A stretch of 64,000 nucleotides of DNA. It comes from Craterostigma plantagineum. Lineage: Eukaryota > Streptophyta > Magnoliopsida > Lamiales > Linderniaceae. The position numbers and the translations under genes are program-made. This document shows, piece after piece, positions 56,523 to 64,000 of the stretch. The stretch covers positions 17,006,501-17,070,500 of the forward strand of contig JAPQWV010000005.1 in the NCBI GenBank assembly GCA_027422505.1. Reading direction: 5' to 3'. Each line of letters starts with the position of its first letter. Positions within the stretch are counted from its first letter, which is position 1. The notes under the pieces are model-generated. The model searched no databases. It was not told where the DNA came from and saw only the letters and a program-made list of their open reading frames with translations.

Positions 56523-57426
56523 GTTCAATGAAGATTCATGTTTTATTTTAATCCATCTATAGGCAGCTCCAGCACCAGTGCTTCACAAAAGCCAAAGCAT
56601 GCAGGTTGGTTTTTAATTACAAGGAGTGGAGCACGTGTAGTTTCTGTTGTATGTATGATCGATGGGGTTGAAACTATAACAATTTGAAAGCACGCGTTTG
56701 TATAATGTAGGTGATTCCTCAAAATCAGGCTCATTTATCTTCATCACCTTCCGATGCCGCTTCATCAAATTCTTTGTGCCATGCCCTTTATCCGTCTCTT
56801 CAGAGTAGTCTCCAGACAAATATTCTTCAAAGAGTAATAAATAATATGTTCTCACTAATCAACTGCGATTATCGTCTTTAAGTCCCATAATATTTTACGA
56901 TTTTTAATCCCTACAATTTATTTCTTCGTTGGCAGGATAATATACTTCATCTAATGAAGAAAGCAACTCTAGCCGATTGTTCAGGTCTGAGCAGCCTTGA
57001 TACCGGAAGCATGCCTTTGGGCGCGACAGTGTCTGAGAAATCACTGGTAATAGATATGGTAAAAAGTTGTATGATTTTAATCTATTAGGATTTACGATCA
57101 ATGATTCGAAGTTTTGGAACTCTCCCACATTCATCAGCAAGTTAATTGGTTCTTGCTACAAGTACATAAATCTCAACTTTTCGTATTTTGGATTTCTAGT
57201 TAGAGGCAGCCCATGAAAGGGAAAAAGAGTTGCTTCGTGAGATATCTGACTTGCAATGGAGGTATTATTTGTTACTCATACAAAACGATCTTGAACAACG
57301 ATTTTTATAAGAAACCGACGCATTTTATAATTGTTAATTTTTTTCGGGGTTCTTGGTAGACTTGTATGTGTTCAAGAAGAGCTCCAAAGGTGTAAAACAG
57401 AGGATCACGCAAAGGCGAAGTCATGA
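53174..57426 (+). CDS. STE20/GCK-type serine/threonine kinase (BLUS1-related), 19 exons
   Basis: Exons by homology and splice sites: 53174-53350, 53706-53960, 54046-54170, 54328-54372, 54468-54549, 54648-54716, 54789-54959, 55054-55119, 55415-55483, 55568-55705, 55782-55831, 55908-56078, 56164-56261, 56333-56439, 56563-56604, 56711-56833, 56936-57046, 57200-57261, 57360-57426. They sum to 676 codons in frame (675 aa). The kinase domain spans about 20-285: Gly loop VGNGASASV (25-33), Lys48 in VAIK, catalytic HRDVK with Asp142, DFG 160-162, activation segment [13 protein letters not shown] (APE 188-190). A Ser/Gln-rich linker and a C-terminal coiled coil (about 620-670) follow. The plant family containing BLUS1, a blue-light stomatal kinase, has this layout. 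This long form is not necessarily BLUS1 itself. All introns are GT-AG except a GC-AG intron after 56261. The start MEKEKEKE is family-like. An in-frame upstream ATG at 53102 is less likely. Confidence 0.9.
56486..56519. repeat. TA microsatellite in a kinase intron
   Basis: About 15 TA units in the intron between exons 14 and 15 of the kinase gene. It is likely length-variable between individuals. Confidence 0.85.
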
Positions 57427-58117
57427 TTATTTTACTGGTCAGTTACTATTATACATGTATGCGTTCAAGTCTCTCTTCTACTCTGTGGCTTTCGACGTGG
57501 TTTTGTGTATGGTAGAACATATCATTGTCTATGGCATATAGTGCTGTTTGATTTGAATGAAGAATACCACTATTAGAGAAGTTCCTTCCCACATAGGATG
57601 GCTTCAACAACTGTGTCATGGTCCCTTATTTGATTTGTAATACTATTTTAAATAAGTTTCCAGATTATTATCGTTACTCTAGCTCCAGAATGTATATTAT
57701 CTAATCTATCTTAGAAATTTGATCGTCTATCCATATATGCTGCTCTGAAAGGTAAGTAGCTTAATTTATTCTCTTGGAAATTGACAGTAAATTTGTGTGT
57801 TCGAAAAAGGGATGAGCTATTTTAAGACGCTCCGCTTTGATCAATCAATTTCACCAACAGGGGAGTGATATACCTAGATAGATATATAGATAGATAGATA
57901 GAAGAGAAAGAACACGTAAAATAGATGAGCCAGAAACAGAAGATGCTGATAAAATATCCACCTTTCCACATGCTGGTGAACAGATGAAAACACGACAAAG
58001 AGAAAAGAAGAAAGAAAAGTCCAAGAGACATATTCCAAATTATGCAGCGCAGCAATTATATATATAAATAAAACTCCATCCATGTTATGATTTAATGGTT
58101 CATGAAAATTATGAATC
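57427..58117. other. Region between convergent genes
   Basis: 3' flanks of the kinase (plus) and the bHLH gene (minus), 691 bases. It contains a TAGA/TA microsatellite (about 57874-57902). No further gene is seen. Confidence 0.5.
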
Positions 58118-58710
58118 TCACACCACCATATCTCCATGAAATCCAGCCGACTCAATCAACACGTTCTTGATTTCATCTGGATTCAGCACATGATCTTGTC
58201 CTTCATCACATTGCTGACAAAATAGTTCAACAAGTTCAATTCTAGTATTTCTTCCTTGGAATGAAAAGATCACACACACACACATATATATAGTGTTACC
58301 TCGGCACGAAAGATATCTAAAGCGAAGCCATTGAAGCAGCTAATGACGGCTTGCTGTACGTCAAGCCCGAGGCTGTCCATAGCCCTGAGAGTGGACTGTA
58401 ATATCCCCGGCCTACGACCACAGAACATGTGTATGTTCACCGCTCTCCCTTCTCTTAACCTCACCTCAACCTATATATATATATCCACAACATTTATTCC
58501 AATATAATCATCTATAAATATATATATGTTGTCGACACTATCCATAAATATATGATCAAGAAAGATATCGAATTATATTATGTATATTGAAGGTGACACC
58601 ATACTCTTGGTTGTTGGGGCGCAGTTGTTGGGCTCGATAAAGAGCTTGGAAACGACGAGCCGATTTGGTACACTTCTTCTTTGATTGGGGGCGCAATATT
58701 ATTATTATTA

Positions 58711-58743
<33 letters not shown>

Positions 58744-60436
58744 GGAATTGGGTTAGAAGACTCGAGCTCGTTGTGGAGATCGTTTATTTTCTGCAGAAGC
58801 TCCTTTAAGTAATCAATGGCATCTCCAAGTATCGACGCCCTGTCCATCTGTATTATTATTGCATGAAATAAATAAATTAATTAATATTCATGCAAAAATA
58901 TGTAACATCCCATTTTTAATCAATAAATAGAGAAATATTCAATATATGCATGCATGCATCTTGTGAATTAAATCATTTGCTACTTCATTTGCGCCTGTGG
59001 TGTGGTCCAAAGAAAAGGAAAGCTATAGGTGCATAGTCGCACTTCAAAATCATTTCATAGGTTCCATGTGAGTTGAATAAATGCAATCAACCTCATAATT
59101 ATTGAGCAAGCACTTTAATTTATGCTTGCCTCCTTCAAAACGACATCTCCATGAACAGTGAATAAAGAACCAACAAACAAAAACACAATTGCAAAGCAAT
59201 ACTAAGAACAAATCAAAAAGGAAAAAAAAAAGGATCTATGAAACGTGTGAGGGATGATTATGGAAAACCATGGCTGCATATGTTCTTTCAAGAACTATGC
59301 ATTCACGAGTAAAGAATTATATTCGCGCCGTATATAAATATTATTACCTTGCTGATCTTTGGCACAACAGACCTTAGCATGTAAAGCCTATCGTTGAGTT
59401 TCTTTCTTCTTCTCCTCTCAGCCATAAGATTCTTCGCCGGTGGGCCCCCTTTTCTCTTTCCTTTCTGATCGATGACCGCCGTGCTATTTGTATTCGAATC
59501 ATTTCTAATATTATTACCAGTTTCTTGATCGACTACTACATTAGTCGTCGAATCATCGAAGAACAAATCGTCAGAATCATAGTTGAGATTATTGTTGGAC
59601 CCATCATCTCCATCAAGGCTCAGATCATCCTCAAAATCATCACCACCGTTGAATACTACAGCTTTCCTCTTCCTACTATTATCACCATAATAAACATCCT
59701 CTTCAACATAGCTCGAAGATTTCATTCGGCGATCATTCATTTGATGCCCAAGATTATTCGTTATTTTCAAAGCAGCCCTCTTTTCGAATAGAGTAGGTTT
59801 CTGCGACCCAACTGATGATGATTCAGCGAAGTTATGATCCAATGGCTTAAGGATCTTACCTGAGCTGTTAAAGAATAACACTGAGTTGTTGCTGTTTTCA
59901 ATTGAACAATCTCTGAAGCCACCGCCGAACTGAGTATGTAAACTGCTCAGATTATTTCTGTTCATGGCGTTATTATTCTCAAGATAACCACTCCCAAAGC
60001 TTAGATCGAATAAGCTTGTTCCTTGCTGTAAAGGGTTGTTGTTGCTGTTATTTGGAGGGAAGAAGTAGTTAACCTGATGAGGCATTATTACATCATGGCT
60101 GGCGTTGAACTTCGAAGCAGACGAGCCCATGTTGTTTAACGTCATCATACTCAGACGTTGGTTATTATTATTACTGCTGTGATGATCAGCTGCTACTTCG
60201 GTGAAGCTTGGTGAGAATAATGAGATGATGTTTTGTTCTCCACCGTACCAATCTTCTCCTTCAGCAACTTCGAGCATGGACTTGAACGTTGGAAGTTCGC
60301 CAGCTTGGAATTGTTCGTCTTTGTTCTGCAATGACGATTCCATGTCTTTATTTTGAGCCCACGAGGCGTTTCGATCGTTTGATCCGTTTGCTGTAAGGCC
60401 TTCCGTATAAACAGTGTTGTTGACTCTTGACAACAT
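58118..60436 (-). CDS. ICE1: ICE1/SCREAM-type bHLH transcription factor, 4 exons
   Basis: Exons on the minus strand: 60436-59348, 58847-58605, 58470-58300, 58213-58118, in all 533 codons (532 aa). The N-terminus [10 protein letters not shown], the SWxxN segment and [14 protein letters not shown] (51-64) match plant ICE1 proteins. A KRAAL motif (219-223) corresponds to KRAAM of Arabidopsis SCRM, the site of the dominant scrm-D change. The bHLH runs from about 334 to 393, with basic region [17 protein letters not shown]; the exon 1-2 junction falls within it, after VPKISK. A poly-Asn run (399-413) follows, then an ACT-like domain (about 445-530: [41 protein letters not shown]). Family roles: the cold-response CBF pathway, and stomatal lineage as partner of SPCH, MUTE and FAMA. 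Nuclear. It could be the ICE1 or ICE2/SCRM2 paralogue. Splice sites are all GT-AG. Confidence 0.92.
58690..58742. repeat. AAT microsatellite coding for poly-Asn in the ICE1-like gene
   Basis: ATT repeats on the plus strand encode about 15 Asn residues in exon 2, interrupted by one AAC codon. It lies between the bHLH and ACT-like domains, where length change is unlikely to break either domain. Confidence 0.9.
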
Positions 60437-60542
60437 TTTATCAGCTTCCTCTCAAGAAAACATGCAATGGGTATAATGTCGTACAAACCCTATAGTTCAA
60501 GAACTAATTGAAGATGAGGGCAACCCAAAAGGTTGAGAGAAA

Positions 60543-60543
<1 letters not shown>

Positions 60544-60610
<67 letters not shown>
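60544..60610. repeat. GA/CT microsatellite in the 5' UTR of the ICE1-like gene
   Basis: About 33 GA units on the plus strand, hence a CT run in the sense transcript, 108-174 bases before the ATG at 60436. Long CT tracts in plant 5' UTRs can bind GAGA-factor-like BBR/BPC proteins. Its role here is only inferred. Confidence 0.85.
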
Positions 60611-60616
<6 letters not shown>

Positions 60617-60766
60617 AATATAATATGGTTGCAGAAGCTAAAGGGCAAAGCTTTTTCAAGGAAAAGAGGAAAAAGACTTGAAAACAAAAAAGCTTTTTGA
60701 GACGTTATAATAAGTATTTCAGGGAAATTGCTATCTAAGTAAGTGCCTGTGTAGAAATATGTATAG

Positions 60767-60784
60767 GCAGTGTATATATATACA
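60767..60784 (-). promoter_or_regulatory. Possible TATA box of the ICE1-like gene
   Basis: Minus strand TTGTATATATATACAC, about 335 bases before the ATG. It would place the CT tract inside the 5' UTR. This is a weak call because the region is AT-rich. Confidence 0.35.
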
Positions 60785-61859
60785 AATGGTAATATCCTGT
60801 CTATTATATTGTAAAATAGTGATTATATTTGGAAGTTTGTGGAGGTTAACGTGGCTCTTTCATGTCTCGGGGAAAAAATGCCAGTAAATCAGACTTACTT
60901 TTAAGTTGTGTTTGTATCTAATGATTATAATCCTTACTTTTTGTTTTTTTTTTATGTTTTTATGTTTTTGGTTTTTAAGTATAATTCAGTTAACCTATTG
61001 ATATTCGATGGTATGCTTTAGATACAAAACGCGTGGCGATGTGTGTGTATACTTTAGTAACGTAATTGCATGTGACTTAGGTTCTTACAACTTGAATATA
61101 AAACGTTGATTATGATATGCTTTGATACCAACTAGGGGTTCGATTTTTTAATATTTATACTATTGATAATATTGCTTATTTAACAGTATTGAAGCTGCTG
61201 CCTTTTATAATTGCTTCCTTATGTTCCGTGAAGTGTTTAATGTTCTCGGAATATTTTATAATATGTTTGAAAGATGAATGCGAATATGCATACGATAAAG
61301 CTGTACTCCCAGACATAGTTTTGCGAAAACAAGAATGATGTTCATAAAATATATGTTTGCTAAAATAAAGCTTAACCCAATGTGAATAAGATATAAATTT
61401 CATTAGATATCATTATCAAGACGAAATATATAAGATATTAAATTTCATTAGATATCATTATATTCAAGACGAAATATATATAGATATATATCTGAACTGA
61501 CCCAGTACTATAATAAATTGATCACAGGCCCTACGTGAAAGCCATGAATTCTATGTCGCATGTTTGAATTCAGGATCTGAATATATGTTTCTCGCCGTGA
61601 ATATTCTTTTAAACCTTTGAAGGCGCAAAACATAGAAATAAAAGTGGTGCCAGCCGGTCTGTTAGCTATTTAAAAAACTAAATAAATATATAGAGATGTT
61701 ACGATATATATAATTTATAGTATATCTTTTATTATTATACTGAGTGTAGAATATATTAGTATATTACTATCAAAAGGTATATAATAATAGCAATTAGTAT
61801 CACACAAACGTGGACTAGCTTTATAACTTTTACTACTACATCCAATGGCAACCCTTATA
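60785..61859. other. AT-rich spacer upstream of the ICE1-like gene
   Basis: No gene recognised. A short direct repeat around AAATTTCATTAGATATCATTA occurs near 61393 and 61439. Confidence 0.45.
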
Positions 61860-62347
61860 TGTTGGCGTGGCAGCGGACCCGGTCGAGTAATACCGCGGGT
61901 AATATTTTGAACAATTAAAGATAAAATGTGGACACCGGGATTTAACGTGGAAAACCCCCAAACAAATCGGGGTAAAAACCACGGGCAGGGAAGAAGAATT
62001 CACTATAGGGGAAATATAGGAGTTACAACATCTTGTACTACAAAGGAGAAAACCCTCAATATCTCTCTTTATAGTCGGAGAAAATACCCGACAAACTCTC
62101 TATTATTTTTCTCTCTATTTTTTTTCCCTCACTTATTTTCACTCTGTCTGAGATACGTTCATCGTTTGCGCTCATGGCCTATTTATAGGCATAGCATGTG
62201 AGCCTTTACGTGGGTTAGCATACATGTGAAAACATGATTTTCCAAGTCATGCGCCTACAAAATGATCATGCCACTTTGACAATTAAAAACCCCTAGTTTG
62301 CTTCTTTTGACCATTCAACCCTTGTGGTTGATTATATTATGTCGACA
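61860..62347 (-). repeat. 3' LTR of the Tnt1-like Copia element
   Basis: 488 bp on the minus strand, from TGTCGACATAATATAATC to GCCAACA. It contains CTATAAATAG (62171-62180), a likely TATA box, and a GAGAAAAA-rich stretch. The left boundary rests on the CA end only, since the partner LTR is out of view. Confidence 0.75.
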
Positions 62348-62358
62348 ATCTCCCACTT
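62348..62358 (-). other. Polypurine tract of the Tnt1-like Copia element
   Basis: Minus strand AAGTGGGAGAT, directly before the LTR start TGTCGACA. Confidence 0.85.
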
Positions 62359-62422
62359 GAAGATTCGATTGAGGATCAATTGGATTTTCACACCATTCAT
62401 TCTCCCTTGCCATTCATGTTGC

Positions 62423-64000
62423 TTACGTCTCCGCTAGGCCACTTGAGGAACGACACCAAATGAACTTGTCAGTATTGTCAGTATTGACCACCTTCGTCAA
62501 AAGATCTGCTAGGTTATCTTTCCTATGAATTTTCTGCATATCAACCGTGCCCTCTTCCACTTTCTCACGAACGAAGTGATACTGGACTCGTATGTGCTTT
62601 GACCTAGAATGAAAAGCTGGATTCCTTGCGAGATGCAAGGCACTCTGACTGTCACAGAAAAGAGGAATACTCTCCTGTCCGTGCCCGAGTTCCTCCATGA
62701 TCATTTTCAACCATACCACCTCTTTACTTGCCTGCGTAGCTGCAACATATTCTGCTTCAGTTGTTGACGTTGCGACAATGGACTGAAGCTTTGATACCCA
62801 TCTTACGGCTCCGCAAGCAAGAGTGAACACATAACCCGTGGTAGATTTGCTCTTGTCAAGATCACCTGCATAATCAGAGTCAACATACCCTCTGACAGTA
62901 AAATCTGCTCCCCCGTAAAATAATGCAACATCTGAGGTTCCCTTCATATATCGTAAGATCCTCTTCACCGCGCTCCAATGCTCTTTGCCCGGATTCGCCA
63001 TGTACCGACTCACTACTTCCACTGCATGTGCAATGTCTGGTCGTGTACAAATCATCGCGAACATAAGACTTCCCACCGTTGATGCATACGGTACTCGAGA
63101 CATCTCCATCCTCCCTTCTTCACTGCTAGGACTCATACTTGAGGATAATTTGAAATTAACTAGAAGTGGGGTAGAAATTGGCTTACAATCTTGCATAAGC
63201 GTCGCAAGACCTTCCTCAGATAATTCTTCTGCGAAAGCCAAATCTTCTTGTTATTTCTGTCTCGGTAAATTTGCATCCCTAGAATCTTGTTTGTCGGTCC
63301 CAAGTCCTTCATTTCAAATTCCCTAGCCAATTGTGCCTTTAGTTCTTCAACACGATCTTTGTTGGGGCCTGCTACCAACATGTCGTCAACATACAACAGT
63401 AATATGATAAAATCACTTTCATCAAACCTCTTGAAATATGCACAAGGGTCTGCGTTCAATCTGTTGTATCCAAGGCTCATGGTGAAGGAATCAAATCTCT
63501 TATACCAACACCTCGGCGCCTGTTTGAGACCGTATAGAGATTTGTTCAACATTCAAACCAAGTTCTGATTTTCTTTGTCATCAAAACCTTCGGGTTGGAG
63601 CATATAAATCTCTTCTTCAAGATCTCCATGAAAAAAGTTGTCTTCACATCTAGTTGCTCTAGATGTAGGTCGAATGTAGCACACATCGCCAGGAGTACCC
63701 GAACAGTTGTAAGTCGAACCACAGGTGAGAATATCTCGTTGAAGTCGATGCCTTCTTTCTGAGCGTAGCCTTTAACCACCAGTCGTGCACGAAAGCGCTT
63801 TACTTGATCATCGTTGTTCCGCTTGATCTTAAAGACCCATTTATTGCCGATTGCCTTTCTGCCGTTCGGTAGTGGCACCAGCTCCCAAGTCTTATTTTTC
63901 CGTAGAAGTTCCATTTCTTCTTGCATTGCCGCCAACAACTGATCTACATCTGAACTGTTCAGTGCTTCTTGAAGAGTTGATGGCTCTCTATCATCAGTTA
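62423..64000 (-). pseudogene. Pol (RT-RNase H) of the Tnt1-like Copia element, broken
   Basis: Read on the minus strand from the right edge. RT begins with LLAAMQEEMELL (about 63935) and RARLVVKGYAQKEGIDFNE. A 1-base insertion in a T run near 63630 shifts the frame, and a TGA at about 63553-63555 precedes [18 protein letters not shown]. The catalytic YVDDML lies near 63382. A second frameshift near 63200-63240 precedes RNase H, with YVDSDYAGDLDKSKSTTGY near 62880 and the final DNLADLLTK motif near 62500. The copy cannot make a full enzyme. Confidence 0.88.

Larger units (their letters stand above)
61860..64000 (-). mobile_element. Tnt1-like Copia element, 3' end, cut by the window edge
   Basis: A minus-strand element. 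The 3' LTR is at 61860-62347, the polypurine tract at 62348-62358 and a broken pol extends to the right edge. The 5' LTR, gag, protease and integrase must lie beyond 64000. The RT and RNase H motifs resemble those of tobacco Tnt1-94. Confidence 0.85.

Noticed and set aside
57353..57541. 62-codon ORF at the kinase 3' end
   Set aside because: It is out of frame with the final exon 57360-57426, whose frame continues the coiled coil.
60490..60687. 65-codon ORF with poly-Leu-Ser repeats
   Set aside because: Translation of the CT microsatellite; not a gene.
1..64000. tRNA or rRNA genes
   Set aside because: I saw no recognisable cloverleaf with A and B boxes or rRNA core sequence; a tRNAscan or Rfam search would be needed to be sure.

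Overview
The window looks like nuclear DNA of a flowering plant, most likely a eudicot. It is AT-rich and has intron-rich genes with GT-AG splice sites. LTR retrotransposons of plant Copia and Ty3/Athila type are nested inside one another. The two large host genes are recognisably plant: a BLUS1-related STE20-type kinase and an ICE1/SCREAM-type bHLH factor. I cannot name the species.

Layout. (A) 1-22146: a decayed minus-strand Copia element with an extra ORF downstream of pol. Its 5' LTR is at 21850-22146 and its 3' LTR lies beyond the left edge. It is split by a young, intact plus-strand Copia element (770-10217, target duplication TCTGA) carrying one uninterrupted 1300-aa gag-pol ORF. (B) 23126-35221: a truncated plus-strand Copia pol related to the element in A. 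It is split by an older, inactivated Copia element (24960-34635) whose LTRs resemble those of the young element in A. (C) 35985-36236: a probable small secreted-peptide gene on the minus strand. (D) about 36955-50650: an hAT transposase relic broken by a truncated Copia LTR. That LTR is itself broken by a very young Athila-type Ty3 element (38403-49231, target duplication AGCGT, near-identical LTRs). A relic of another Copia 3' end follows. (E) 51141-52323: a possible MITE-like element filled with a GC-rich tandem repeat. (F) 53174-57426: a 19-exon kinase gene on the plus strand. (G) 58118-60436: a 4-exon ICE1-like gene on the minus strand, convergent with the kinase. (H) 61860-64000: the 3' LTR and a broken pol of a Tnt1-like Copia element on the minus strand, running off the right edge.

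About three quarters of the window is therefore transposon, and the host genes lie in the right-hand part plus one small island at 36 kb. Insertion order can be read from nesting, target-site duplications and LTR identity. The decayed Copia elements, the hAT relic and the LTR fragment are old. The intact Copia (LTRs differ at about four bases plus a TA-repeat length change) and the Athila element (one indel noticed between LTRs) are recent.

The kinase family is linked to signalling and the bHLH family to cold response and stomatal development. No functional link between the two neighbours can be read from the sequence. The least explained items are a 57-aa membrane-peptide ORF antisense to the outer Copia element, a dense field of TTCGCGAA/TTCGCAAA words in that element's noncoding parts, and a five-unit array of alternating half and full TTCACGGCCGTGAA palindromes upstream of the Athila TATA box.
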